NCBI GenBank assembly: GCA_934462945.1
Contig: CAKSJF010000052.1
Location: 1-16,867 of the forward strand
Length of the DNA: 16,867 nt
Direction of reading: 5' to 3'
Source: an uncultured Clostridia bacterium
GTDB taxonomy: Bacteria > Bacillota > Clostridia > UBA1381
Shown: positions 7,583-14,891 of the stretch, one piece after another
Numbering within the stretch: position 1 is the first letter of the stretch
How the letters are laid out: every line of letters starts with the position of its first letter
Made by a program: the position numbers and the translations under genes
The notes under the pieces: model-generated
Seen by the model: the letters and a program-made list of their open reading frames with translations, nothing else
Told to the model about the DNA's origin: nothing
Databases searched by the model: none

Positions 7583-8334
7583 TATCCAAACCTCCCTGTG
7601 ATATAGTCTTCTGTTCTCTGATCTTTGGGCGTGCTGAACATTTTTTCTGTTTCGTCAAATTCAATCACTTCACCCAACAGGAAAAACGCTGTCCGGTCGG
7701 CAATCCGCACCGCCTGCTGCATGTTGTGTGTCACCATAACAATTGTGTACTTTTCCTTTAACTCTAATGCTAAATCCTCAATTTTTGAGGTTGAGATCGG
7801 ATCAAGCGCCGAGGTTGGCTCATCCATTAAAAGTACCTCCGGCTCAACCGCTAAAGCGCGTGCAATACAAAGCCGCTGCTGTTGACCGCCGCTTAGAGAA
7901 AGCGCACTCTTTTTTAAGCGATCCCGGCACTCCTCCCAGATCGCCGCCTGTTTCAGCGACCGTTCCACAATTTCATCCAGCTGTACTCTGGAGCGGATAC
8001 CGTGGATTCTCGGTCCATAGGCAATATTATCGTAAATACTCATCGGAAACGGATTTGGCTTCTGAAACACCATTCCAACCCTTTTCCGAAGTACTGTTAC
8101 ATCAATGTCGTGGTAAATGTCAATATCGCCCAGTGTAATTTTTCCCTCAATTCTGCATCCCTCCACCAAATCATTCATGCGGTTTAAGGATTTTAAAAAT
8201 GTGGATTTACCGCATCCGGACGGACCGATCAGGGCGGTGATCTCCTGCTTGGGAATCACCATATTGACATCCTTCAGCGCGTGATGCTCTCCGTACCAAA
8301 GGTTCATGTGTTCGGTTTTAATCATTTCCATCAT
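7582..8334 (-). CDS. pstB: Phosphate ABC transporter ATP-binding protein PstB
   Basis: A 250-residue ABC ATPase that powers phosphate import through PstC-PstA. Walker A is GPSGCGKST (37-45), the Q-loop Gln is at 91 in VFQKPNPFP (a PstB-specific stretch), the signature is LSGGQ (147-151), Walker B is LLMDEP (168-173) and the switch His is 203 in VTHNM. The open frame extends 13 codons upstream to 8373, but those residues lie in a hairpin. AAAGGA precedes the ATG at 8334, and the resulting MMEMIKTEHMNLWYGEHHAL is the usual PstB start. A second ATG directly follows at 8331. Unlike the other genes of the locus it is separated from pstA by 139 bp. Its stop overlaps the phoU start. Confidence 0.95.
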   Translation of the reverse strand: MMEMIKTEHMNLWYGEHHALKDVNMVIPKQEITALIGPSGCGKSTFLKSLNRMNDLVEGCRIEGKITLGDIDIYHDIDVTVLRKRVGMVFQKPNPFPMSIYDNIAYGPRIHGIRSRVQLDEIVERSLKQAAIWEECRDRLKKSALSLSGGQQQRLCIARALAVEPEVLLMDEPTSALDPISTSKIEDLALELKEKYTIVMVTHNMQQAVRIADRTAFFLLGEVIEFDETEKMFSTPKDQRTEDYITGRFG

Positions 8335-8473
8335 TTTTATAACCATTCCTTTCCGTGTTGTAAGGTACAACACTTAAGTCTGCAAAAAAAACGCTCAGAG
8401 TGCTACTTTGCAGCGAGTGGTGCTGTACGCGGGTACCGCCCCGAGCAAAAAGTGGTGCTATGGGCGATTTTAT
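8335..8473 (-). promoter_or_regulatory. Structured 139-bp gap between pstA and pstB
   Basis: This gap is out of keeping with the tight spacing elsewhere in the locus. It holds an 8-bp perfect inverted repeat (8355-8362 with 8366-8373, 3-nt loop) just before the pstB ribosome binding site. A run of eight Ts on the minus strand (8384-8391) comes after a possible CGCT/AGCG stem. The direct repeat AGTGGTGCT occurs at 8416-8424 and 8451-8459. No sigma-A promoter with good boxes was found. It may be an attenuator, an RNA-processing site or an inserted small repeat; function is inferred only from structure. Confidence 0.45.
8355..8373 (-). repeat. Perfect 8-bp inverted repeat upstream of pstB
   Basis: GTGTTGTA (8355-8362) and TACAACAC (8366-8373) flank a 3-nt centre and can form a tight RNA hairpin. 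It ends a few bases before the AAAGGA that serves pstB. Such hairpins can protect a downstream mRNA segment after cleavage or act as an operator; either reading is inference. Confidence 0.6.
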
Positions 8474-9334
8474 TCAGACTTTTTCCTCCCCTCTTAAATG
8501 CCTTGCTGTAATCTTTGCTGCTGTGTTTAAAATCAAGGTTAACACTAAAAGTATCGCCGCAATTGCAAAAGCAATGTCAAATTCTCCGCGCTCCTTTGCA
8601 TACATATAGAGCGCAACTGTCAGTGTTGAGCCTGCCTGATTCGGTTTGGGTGCATTTAAGAATCCAATCATTTCGTTTGCCATGCCTGCGGTGAAAAGCA
8701 GCGCTGCACTCTCGCCGACAATCCGTCCAACCGACAGGATACATCCGGTTACAATTCCGTCAATGGAGGACGGCAGAACCACCGTCCGGATCATATGCCA
8801 TTTTCCGCTTCCTAAGCCCAGAGCGCCCTCCCGGTAGCTCTGCGGAACGGTTTTTAAGCTTTCCTGTACCGTCCGGATGATGGTGGGGAGCGTCATAATT
8901 GCAAGCGTCATTGCGCCGGCTACAAGGCTCGTACCCAGGGAAAAGAACTGTACAAACACCAGCATTCCAACCAGACCGTAAATAATAGACGGAATCCCGG
9001 CAAGGGTTTCGGTTGCAAGCTCAATTGCCCGGACAAGCTTTTGATTCTTTGCGTATTCATTCAGATAGACTGCCGCCCCGATTCCGATCGGCAAAACGAC
9101 AATCAGTGTCATAAATACGATATATAGTGTATTTAACAAATTCGGCAAAATACCGGTTGTTTCATTGACTAAGCTTGGCTTGGTCGTCAGAAATGTCAGC
9201 GTGATATAGGGGATACCGCGAATCAGGATATATCCGATCAGAAAAACCAGGAGCGCCAGAATCAGTCCGGCAGCAAAATACATCAGCGCCTTTCTGATTC
9301 CGTCTGCGATTTTTCGCTTTATCGAAATTTTCAT
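8474..9334 (-). CDS. pstA: Phosphate ABC transporter permease PstA
   Basis: A 286-residue inner-membrane permease with about six hydrophobic segments; the first is about 17-40 (MYFAAGLILALLVFLIGYIL). The cytoplasmic EAA coupling loop reads YREGALGLGSGKW, followed by the conserved VGRIVGESAALLFTAG segment of PstA. It pairs with PstC to form the phosphate channel. The open frame starts at a TTG at 9364 inside pstC, but AAAGGAGGAG in the last codons of pstC lies 7 nt before the ATG at 9334, which is clearly the start. The gap to pstC is 4 bp, giving tight coupling. Nothing is truncated. Confidence 0.94.
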   Translation of the reverse strand: MKISIKRKIADGIRKALMYFAAGLILALLVFLIGYILIRGIPYITLTFLTTKPSLVNETTGILPNLLNTLYIVFMTLIVVLPIGIGAAVYLNEYAKNQKLVRAIELATETLAGIPSIIYGLVGMLVFVQFFSLGTSLVAGAMTLAIMTLPTIIRTVQESLKTVPQSYREGALGLGSGKWHMIRTVVLPSSIDGIVTGCILSVGRIVGESAALLFTAGMANEMIGFLNAPKPNQAGSTLTVALYMYAKERGEFDIAFAIAAILLVLTLILNTAAKITARHLRGEEKV

Positions 9335-9338
9335 ATGC

Positions 9339-10202
9339 TTACTCCTCCTTTTTCCGGACAGCAAGGTTCAATGCTGTATTCATCAGCAGTATAAAGAGAA
9401 ACAGCACCAATGCAATGGAGAAAAGCGCCTTTCTCTGTAAGCCGGAGGAATAGGACATTTCGGATGCAACGGCTGTGGTCAGAAAACGGACGCTCCCAAA
9501 AAGCTTTGGCATATTCGGTGCGTTTCCGGAAACCATCATCACTGCCATTGCCTCGCCGATTGCTCTGCCGATTCCTAATACCACCGATGCTAAAATTCCG
9601 CTTCGTGCCGCCGGGACAACAATTTTAAAGGTTGTCTCTGTTTTGGTTGCACCCAACGCAAGTGAGCCTTCTTCATATTCCTTTGGAACGGCTTTGATTG
9701 CTGTGGAAGAAACGCTGATCACGGAGGGCAGGATCATAACGGAAAGCACAATCACTGCCGAGAACAGGTTTGCACCGTCCGGCAGTCCGAAAGCCTTTCG
9801 CACTGACGGAACAATCAGAATCATGCCCACCAATCCGTAAACCACAGACGGAATCCCTGCTAAGAGCTCCACCGCTGTTCCAACCATCGACCCAATCCGC
9901 TTTGGCGCTGTCTTTGCCAGATAGATGGCGCAGAAAAGTCCGATCGGAACGCCAATCAGAATTGCCCCAAGCGTTCCGAGTACAGAGCTTGCTAAAAAGG
10001 GGAAGATTCCATAGAGCGGACTTTCCGCTGTCGGTTTCCATACTGTTCCGAACAGGAATTTGAAAAACCCAATTTCCCGGATTGCGGGCAAACCGGAAAC
10101 CAACAGGAATCCGGTAATGACCACAACGAAAAGCAGGGCAGCCAATCCAAAGGCGCAAAACAGAATGTTCATGATTTTTTCAAGCAAATTCTTTCTTTTC
10201 AT
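9339..10202 (-). CDS. pstC: Phosphate ABC transporter permease PstC
   Basis: A 287-residue membrane permease, partner of PstA. The first membrane segment is about 12-34 (ILFCAFGLAALLFVVVITGF), and several more follow. The EAA loop is YEEGSLALGATKTETTF, followed by GIGRAIGEAMAVMMVSGN, which is characteristic of PstC. The periplasmic part carries FGTVWKPTAESPLYGIFPF, also typical. The ATG at 10202 is 11 bp after the pstS stop with a modest AAGGTAG ribosome binding site. Its last codons supply the strong ribosome binding site for pstA. Confidence 0.94.
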   Translation of the reverse strand: MKRKNLLEKIMNILFCAFGLAALLFVVVITGFLLVSGLPAIREIGFFKFLFGTVWKPTAESPLYGIFPFLASSVLGTLGAILIGVPIGLFCAIYLAKTAPKRIGSMVGTAVELLAGIPSVVYGLVGMILIVPSVRKAFGLPDGANLFSAVIVLSVMILPSVISVSSTAIKAVPKEYEEGSLALGATKTETTFKIVVPAARSGILASVVLGIGRAIGEAMAVMMVSGNAPNMPKLFGSVRFLTTAVASEMSYSSGLQRKALFSIALVLFLFILLMNTALNLAVRKKEE

Positions 10203-10213
10203 AAAAATCTACC

Positions 10214-11065
10214 TTATCTGACAACAGGAACTGCTCCTGCTTTTTCAATCAGGCTGTCTGCCTCTGCGCTGGTAGCGAAGTCAAAGAACTTTTGTGCAGC
10301 GTCGCTCAGCTTTTCGCCTGTTTTGGTTACTAATACGAAGTCTCTCTGAATTTTGTAGCTGCCATCCTGGATTGTCTCCTTCGACGGTGTTACACCCTCA
10401 ACGCTCAGAACCTTAATGCTGTCTTTTACCGATGCCAGGGATGCATAGCCGATTGCATTCGGATTTCCTGCCACTGTTTGAATCACATCTCCGGTGGAGG
10501 TTAATTCCTGACTGTACTGGCATTTGTCTTTTGTTCCGGTGATAGACTCAAAGCCGTCTCTTGTGCCGGAGGCTGCCTCTCTGCCGATCAGTACAACCGG
10601 CTGATCGCCGCCGCCAACCTCGCTCCAGTTTGTGATTTCACCTGTGTAAAGCTTTCCGATCGTCTCTACCGATAAATCTGAAACCGGGTTTTCCGGATTG
10701 ACAATCACAGCAATTCCGTCAATTGCGACTACTGTTTGTGTTAAGGTTGCTTTTTCGTCATCCTTTAAATCACGGCTGGAAAGTCCGATGTCGCATCTTC
10801 CCTCTGAAACCGCGGAAATACCTGCACCCGATCCGGTCGGATTGTATGTAACCTTTACATTCGGGTTTGAGGTCATGTAGCTTTCGCTTAAATATCCGAT
10901 TACTTTTTCCATGGAGGTAGAACCGTCAGTTGAAACGGTTGCACTCTCATTTTGTGCCGGTGCGTCTGTACTTTGGCTCACCGTCGAATCTGTTCCTCCG
11001 CATCCTGCAAGCATACCTGCTGCAACCAGGGCGGATAATAAAGCTGTTAATGTTTTCTTTTTCAT
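10214..11065 (-). CDS. pstS: Phosphate-binding lipoprotein PstS
   Basis: A 283-residue extracellular phosphate-binding protein anchored as a lipoprotein. The signal peptide MKKKTLTALLSALVAAGM is followed by the lipobox LAGC, with Cys22 as the lipidated residue, then a Ser/Thr/Ala-rich tether. The mature part has family segments that line the phosphate site: STDGSTSMEKVI near the N-terminus, NPTGSGAGISAVSEGRCDIGLSSRD cut across two strands, and REAASGTRDGFE. Length is normal. The ATG at 11065 has AAGGAG (11075-11080) upstream. It is the first gene of the transporter operon and lies behind a Pho-box-like array, so expression should rise when phosphate is scarce. Confidence 0.95.
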   Translation of the reverse strand: MKKKTLTALLSALVAAGMLAGCGGTDSTVSQSTDAPAQNESATVSTDGSTSMEKVIGYLSESYMTSNPNVKVTYNPTGSGAGISAVSEGRCDIGLSSRDLKDDEKATLTQTVVAIDGIAVIVNPENPVSDLSVETIGKLYTGEITNWSEVGGGDQPVVLIGREAASGTRDGFESITGTKDKCQYSQELTSTGDVIQTVAGNPNAIGYASLASVKDSIKVLSVEGVTPSKETIQDGSYKIQRDFVLVTKTGEKLSDAAQKFFDFATSAEADSLIEKAGAVPVVR

Positions 11066-11095
11066 AATTATAATCTCCTTTTCTCTTTTTACAAC

Positions 11096-11154
11096 ATTAT
11101 CTTACCACACCCTATGTTAATTCCAAAAGATCTTCTAAGTTAATTCTATGTAAA
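11096..11154 (-). promoter_or_regulatory. Pho-regulated promoter of pstS
   Basis: On the minus strand there are three TTAACA-like hexamers: TTTACA (11149-11154), TTAACT (11138-11143) and TTAACA (11115-11120). The first two start 11 bp apart, and the third follows 23 bp later, close to two turns. This is the layout of direct-repeat PhoP boxes known from Bacillus. A -10-like GATAAT lies at 11096-11101 without a matching -35, which fits an activator-dependent promoter. A weaker box would be expected near 11126-11132 but is poor. Confidence 0.6.
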
Positions 11155-11155
11155 C

Positions 11156-11191
11156 AAAAAAATCCCGTTTTCTGATCGTTCAGAAAACGGG
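11156..11191 (-). terminator. Intrinsic terminator after ftsZ
   Basis: A perfect 12-bp stem (11164-11175 with 11180-11191) around a 4-nt loop is followed on the minus strand by seven Ts (11156-11162, one A before them). It lies 13 bp past the ftsZ stop and separates the division genes from the pst operon. Its T-run runs directly into the first Pho-box-like hexamer. Confidence 0.92.
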
Positions 11192-11204
11192 AAATATGCT
11201 TTAC

Positions 11205-12350
11205 TTAGTTTTTCGGTCTTAAGAAAGACGGAACATTGACATTGTCAATTCCAGGCTTTGTGGTTCTTGGGAAGAAGCCGCCCTCCTCGTTATGGCTCGT
11301 TCCAAAGGACGGAGTCTTGTCAAGACCCGGAGCTGCTGCCGGACGTCCGAATGCCGGAGCTTCTTTGCCGCCGCGCTTAGAGTTAACATCCAATCCGGTT
11401 GCAACCAGGGTTACCTTAATTTCATCTTTCATGCTCTCGTCAACAGCTGTACCGACAATAATGGTTGCATCCTGGGAAACCATTTCACGGATAATACCGG
11501 AAACCTCGCCCATATCCACCAGAGAGAACTCTGTTCCGCCGGTGATGTTAAGCAATACATTTTGTGCGCCGCTGATACTGGTTTCGAGCAACGGGCTTTC
11601 GATTGCTGCACGAACAGCATCCTGTGCCGCATTTTCGCCCTTACCAACGCCGATGCCCATATGAGCCACACCGGAATCACGCATAATGGTACATACATCT
11701 GCAAAGTCACAGCTGATGATACCGTTCTGGGCAATTACTTCAATAATACCCTCAACGCCCTGACGCAGAACCTCGTCTGCCAGCTTAAAGGAATCGTTAA
11801 TGTTAATTTTCTTGTCTGCGGTCTTTAACAGCAGATCGTTCGGAATGGTAACGATCGAGTCTACATGCTGACTCAGATTTTCAATTCCGGCTTCTGCATT
11901 CCGCATTCTCTGCGGTCCTTCAAAGAAGAACGGCTTTGTAACAACGGCAACTGTCAGAATGCCCATTTCCTTTGCAATCTGCGCGATTACCGGGGCTGCA
12001 CCTGTACCTGTTCCGCCGCCCATGCCGGCTGTGACAAATACCATTTCTGTATTCTTTAAAGCTTCCTTAATTTCGTTTTCTGTTTCCTCTGCTGCCTTTT
12101 TTCCGATCTCCGGCTTTGCTCCGGCGCCAAGACCTGCGGTCAAACGAACACCGATCTGAATTGCTGTCGGTGCTTTTACTGTTTTCAGCTGTTGCAGATC
12201 TGTATTCACAGCAATAAATTCTGCTTTGCTGACACCTGCCTCGATCATCCGGTCGACCGCGTTATTTCCGCCGCCTCCGACTCCGATGACTTTAATTCTT
12301 GCGCCGTCTGTCGGCTGAGTGGATTCCATTTCCATTTCTATGTTACTCAT
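11205..12350 (-). CDS. ftsZ: Cell division protein FtsZ
   Basis: A 381-residue tubulin-like GTPase that assembles the division ring at midcell. The nucleotide-binding glycine loop is VIGVGGGGNNAVDRM (about 21-35) and the tubulin signature is GGGTGTGAAP (111-120). The synergy (T7) loop with catalytic Asp215 and Asp218 reads SCDFADV (213-219). A flexible Pro/Gly-rich tail ends in the conserved peptide VPSFLRPKN, which docks membrane anchors. The ATG at 12350 follows AAGGAGGA and a good promoter. The residue at position 213 of the T7 loop is Ser where Asn is usual (Asn207 in E. coli numbering). It is the last of the murA-divIB-ftsZ block; no ftsA lies between divIB and ftsZ. Confidence 0.97.
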   Translation of the reverse strand: MSNIEMEMESTQPTDGARIKVIGVGGGGNNAVDRMIEAGVSKAEFIAVNTDLQQLKTVKAPTAIQIGVRLTAGLGAGAKPEIGKKAAEETENEIKEALKNTEMVFVTAGMGGGTGTGAAPVIAQIAKEMGILTVAVVTKPFFFEGPQRMRNAEAGIENLSQHVDSIVTIPNDLLLKTADKKININDSFKLADEVLRQGVEGIIEVIAQNGIISCDFADVCTIMRDSGVAHMGIGVGKGENAAQDAVRAAIESPLLETSISGAQNVLLNITGGTEFSLVDMGEVSGIIREMVSQDATIIVGTAVDESMKDEIKVTLVATGLDVNSKRGGKEAPAFGRPAAAPGLDKTPSFGTSHNEEGGFFPRTTKPGIDNVNVPSFLRPKN

Positions 12351-12382
12351 TGGTGTGTCCTCCTTAAACTTCTACTCATTTT

Positions 12383-12411
12383 ATTGTACTATGTTTTTTC
12401 AATTTATTCAA
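12383..12411 (-). promoter_or_regulatory. Promoter for ftsZ
   Basis: On the minus strand, TTGAAT (12406-12411) and TACAAT (12383-12388) are separated by 17 bp, about 33 bp before the ftsZ ATG. A 7-bp inverted repeat (12407-12413 with 12416-12422) overlaps the -35. FtsZ can therefore be made independently of murA-divIB. Confidence 0.7.
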
Positions 12412-12422
12412 TAGTTATTGAA
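12407..12422. repeat. Inverted repeat over the ftsZ -35
   Basis: TTCAATA and TATTGAA are perfect inverted repeats with a 2-bp centre. The position over the -35 is where a repressor operator would sit, but AT-rich DNA makes chance repeats fairly common. Confidence 0.4.
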
Positions 12423-12467
12423 GAATTTTTCTGTTTTTTTTTATTTTTCCTAATTTTTTTGTCTATT

Positions 12468-13283
12468 TTATGACGTTATGCCCAAATTTTCAGACTTGGA
12501 CGGGCGGTAAATCGCCTTTCCGGTTGTGCTAAGATCCAAAGTACCACGGGAATTTTTATTTAAACGGTTTGAATTGACCGAGCTTTTAAAAACGCCCATC
12601 TTCTTTTCCAGATCCACTGCACTGCCGCATACTGCGTCCAGCCGATCCTCATAATTAAATGTGATGTTCCCCAAATCCGCCACAGAAAGCTCACGCACAC
12701 CGGCTAAAATATCAATTTTTTTCATCTGGCGCAGGCATTCCATCGCCGCATCCAGCTGTTCAGACGGCTCTGATAAGACCGGCGTTCCTGCCGTTACTCC
12801 GGCAACTGCAATCCCGGTTACAACCGGAATCTCCTGCGGTTGTTCCGCGGTTACTTCCAGCACCTTTCCTGTCTCGTCAATCAAAGCGAATCCATCTGTG
12901 CAGGCAATCCCTGCTACCGGCTCTCCCTCTGTGACTGTAATTTTTAACCCCGGATGCAGATAAATCCGTTCAATCGAAACATCCCGTACATAGGGAATTT
13001 TTAAAAATTCCTTTTTCAGCTTAGAAAGCTTTGTCCGGAATAAATTGTTTCCCTCTGTCTCCGCCGTCACCTGTGAAAGCTCTTCTGTGCTTAAGCGGAC
13101 ATTCCCCTCAAAGAAAATGGTTCTGATTTTAAAGATCGGCGTGCAGAAAAGAATCACACACAAGAGAATCAGAAAAAGAGTTGAGAAAAAAACAGTTCTT
13201 CGGATTTTCATTGCACGAATCCGCTTTTGCTGACGCTTTGTGTGCCGCAGCTGAAAGCCTGCGTCCAATTCCTGCTGTGCCAT
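12468..13283 (-). CDS. divIB: Cell division protein DivIB/FtsQ
   Basis: A 271-residue bitopic membrane protein of the divisome. A basic cytoplasmic N-terminus (1-about 29) is followed by one membrane segment (about 30-50, VFFSTLFLILLCVILFC) and then a FtsQ-type POTRA domain (about 52-121) starting KIRTIFFEGNVRLSTEEL and ending near LKITVTEGEP. A beta domain with GFALIDETGKVLEV follows. In Bacilli DivIB partners with DivIC and FtsL to govern septal peptidoglycan synthesis. An ATG at 13292 overlaps the murA stop as ATGA, but the AAAGGA site lies directly against it; the ATG at 13283 has 9-nt spacing from the same site and is preferred. It lies between murA and ftsZ, the usual clostridial order. 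Confidence 0.9.
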   Translation of the reverse strand: MAQQELDAGFQLRHTKRQQKRIRAMKIRRTVFFSTLFLILLCVILFCTPIFKIRTIFFEGNVRLSTEELSQVTAETEGNNLFRTKLSKLKKEFLKIPYVRDVSIERIYLHPGLKITVTEGEPVAGIACTDGFALIDETGKVLEVTAEQPQEIPVVTGIAVAGVTAGTPVLSEPSEQLDAAMECLRQMKKIDILAGVRELSVADLGNITFNYEDRLDAVCGSAVDLEKKMGVFKSSVNSNRLNKNSRGTLDLSTTGKAIYRPSKSENLGITS

Positions 13284-13288
13284 TTTAC

Positions 13289-14542
13289 TCATTCCTTTCT
13301 TCTGATATTTGCACCGCATGCCTGAAGCACCTTTTCGGGCGATTCATAGCCACGGTCAATATAGTGTATCTGCTCAATCTCTGTTGTACCCTCTGCCGCC
13401 AGAGCTGCCACAATCAGCGCCGCGCCGCCGCGAAGTTCCTTTGCAACCACCTTGGCGCCGCTCAGTTTCTCCACACCGCGCACAACTGCAACCCTGCCGT
13501 CCACCTTAATATCCGCGCCCATCCGGGCAAGCTCCTCCACATGCTGAAAACGGTTTTCAAAAATATTTTCTACAAACATGCTGCTCCCGTCAGCCACACA
13601 GCACAATGCCATAAACGGCGACTGAATATCTGTCGGGAATCCGGGATAGGGCATAGTTCGGATCATATCCAGTCCGCGCAGTTTTTTCCCAGGGCTGATC
13701 ATAATCCGGTTTTTCTCCACATAAAGCGTGCTTCCCATTTCCTCCAGTGCTGTGAGCATTGACTGCATATGCCGCGGACACACATTCCGCAGCACAACAT
13801 TTCCGCCTGTAATCGCTGCTGCCGCAAGATATGTTCCTGCCGCAATCCGATCCGGAATGATGGTGTGTTCCACGCCGTAAAGCTTTTCAACGCCTTCAAT
13901 CTGGATCACATCCGTTCCTGCACCGCTGATTTTTGCCCCCATATGATTCAAAAAAACTTCTAAATCCTCAATTTCCGGCTCACGCGCCGCGTTGCTGATA
14001 ACCGTTGTACCCTCTGCCATACTGGCAGCAAGCATAATATTTTCCGTTGCGCCAACGCTTGGAAAATCCAGATGAATCTTCGCACCGCAGAGATGCTCGG
14101 CGTTGCAGTGTATGTACCCATGATTTTCGCTGATTTCCACTCCCAGCTCCCGGAGCGCTTTTAAGTGCAGATCAATCGGACGGTTTCCGATTTCACAGCC
14201 TCCCGGCATAGAAACGACCGCTTTTCTGCACCGTGCAAGAATCGCACCCAGAAAAATGATGGAGGAGCGCATCTGACGCATCAGGGTCTCCTCAATCGTG
14301 TATCCGTCCATTTCCGAAGAATCTACTAAAATCGCCTTATCCATCCGCTCTGCACGGCAGCCAAGCTTTTTTAAAACCTCCATCGTCCTGGAGACATCTC
14401 TAAGACGCGGGCAATTGTATATAATGTTTTTTCCGCCGTTTAACACGGTTGCTGCAAGGATTGGCAAAACATCATTTTTTGCCCCCTGAACCTCTATTTC
14501 ACCCTCCAGCTTTTTTCCGCCGCTGATGATGAGTTTACTCAT
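13289..14542 (-). CDS. murA: UDP-N-acetylglucosamine 1-carboxyvinyltransferase MurA
   Basis: A 417-residue cytoplasmic enzyme that transfers enolpyruvate from phosphoenolpyruvate to UDP-GlcNAc, the first committed step of peptidoglycan synthesis. Lys22-Asn23 lie in GAKNDVLPIL. The active-site loop SMPGGCEIGNRPIDLHL carries Cys116, the residue attacked by fosfomycin. The PGFPTDIQSPFMAL segment near 300 is conserved. An Asp follows Asn23 where Ala is more common. The frame is open to 14611, but AGGAGG sits 9 nt before the ATG at 14542, and MSKLIISGGKKLEGEIEVQG is the family start. The stop lies 5 bp before the divIB start. Firmicutes often have two MurA copies; the sequence alone cannot say which this is. 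Confidence 0.95.
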   Translation of the reverse strand: MSKLIISGGKKLEGEIEVQGAKNDVLPILAATVLNGGKNIIYNCPRLRDVSRTMEVLKKLGCRAERMDKAILVDSSEMDGYTIEETLMRQMRSSIIFLGAILARCRKAVVSMPGGCEIGNRPIDLHLKALRELGVEISENHGYIHCNAEHLCGAKIHLDFPSVGATENIMLAASMAEGTTVISNAAREPEIEDLEVFLNHMGAKISGAGTDVIQIEGVEKLYGVEHTIIPDRIAAGTYLAAAAITGGNVVLRNVCPRHMQSMLTALEEMGSTLYVEKNRIMISPGKKLRGLDMIRTMPYPGFPTDIQSPFMALCCVADGSSMFVENIFENRFQHVEELARMGADIKVDGRVAVVRGVEKLSGAKVVAKELRGGAALIVAALAAEGTTEIEQIHYIDRGYESPEKVLQACGANIRRKE

Positions 14543-14657
14543 GAACCAACGCCTCCTATTTTCCACAATATCGTAGTACATAGTATGGAAAACCGGAAAA
14601 AATGTTACCAAATGCCATTCCTCTGCTGCCGTTGCTCATAAAAGTCCAGTTTATATC

Positions 14658-14686
14658 ATTATAACAAAAAAAACGTGTAAAATCAA
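14658..14686 (-). promoter_or_regulatory. Promoter for murA-divIB
   Basis: On the minus strand, TTGATT (14681-14686) and a perfect TATAAT (14658-14663) are spaced 17 bp. A perfect TTGACA (14688-14693) also occurs, but 24 bp from the -10, too far to pair with it. The leader before the murA ATG would be about 110 nt. I see no riboswitch or attenuator in it. Confidence 0.65.
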
Positions 14687-14699
14687 CTGTCAAATGAAA

Positions 14700-14735
14700 A
14701 TTATTTTTAAATTTTTTATTTTTTTTAAAAATAAT
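14700..14735. repeat. AT-rich inverted repeat between divergent murA and tRNA promoters
   Basis: ATTATTTTTAAA (14700-14711) and TTTAAAAATAAT (14724-14735) form a perfect 12-bp inverted repeat around a T-rich centre. It ends 2 bp before the tRNA -35, where an A/T-rich UP element would lie, so it may boost tRNA transcription. It contains no G or C, so it could also be simple AT richness. Confidence 0.4.
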
Positions 14736-14737
14736 GC

Positions 14738-14766
14738 TTGCAATTTCCTTTTTCTTGTGTTATAAT
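14738..14766 (+). promoter_or_regulatory. Promoter for tRNA-Leu
   Basis: TTGCAA (14738-14743) and a perfect TATAAT (14761-14766) are spaced 17 bp, about 36 bp before the mature tRNA 5' end. Confidence 0.8.
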
Positions 14767-14802
14767 AGTCATGTTGTCAGTCATTTTGACGATGTCAGAT
14801 AT

Positions 14803-14889
14803 GCGGATATGGCGGAATTGGCAGACGCGCTAGATTCAGGTTCTAGTGGTAGCAATACTGTGCAGGTTCAAGTCCTGTTATCCGCACCA
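14803..14889 (+). tRNA. tRNA-Leu, anticodon CAG
   Basis: An 87-nt class II tRNA. The acceptor GCGGATA pairs with TATCCGC. The D-arm contains GGCGGAATTGGCAGA. The anticodon stem CTAGA/TCTAG encloses TTCAGGT, with anticodon CAG at 14837-14839, reading CTG codons. A long variable arm (14847-14861) is typical of leucine tRNA. The T-arm has GCAGG, loop TTCAAGT and CCTGT. Discriminator A and CCA (14887-14889) are encoded. Its own promoter and terminator flank it. Confidence 0.97.
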
Positions 14890-14891
14890 TA

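Noticed and set aside
8430..8446. GGTACC core resembling the T-box GGTGGTACCGCG motif in the pstA-pstB gap
   Set aside because: The match is imperfect on both strands, there is no specifier stem-loop or antiterminator, and the neighbours are not amino-acid genes.
13181..13762. 193-codon open frame on the plus strand
   Set aside because: It lies antisense to murA and divIB, whose family motifs are unmistakable. The predicted protein is Cys/His-rich and low in pattern, as expected from a shadow frame, and there is no ribosome binding site.
14543..14611. 23-residue N-terminal extension of MurA
   Set aside because: The AGGAGG site lies within it, 9 nt before the ATG at 14542, and MurA proteins begin at that Met.
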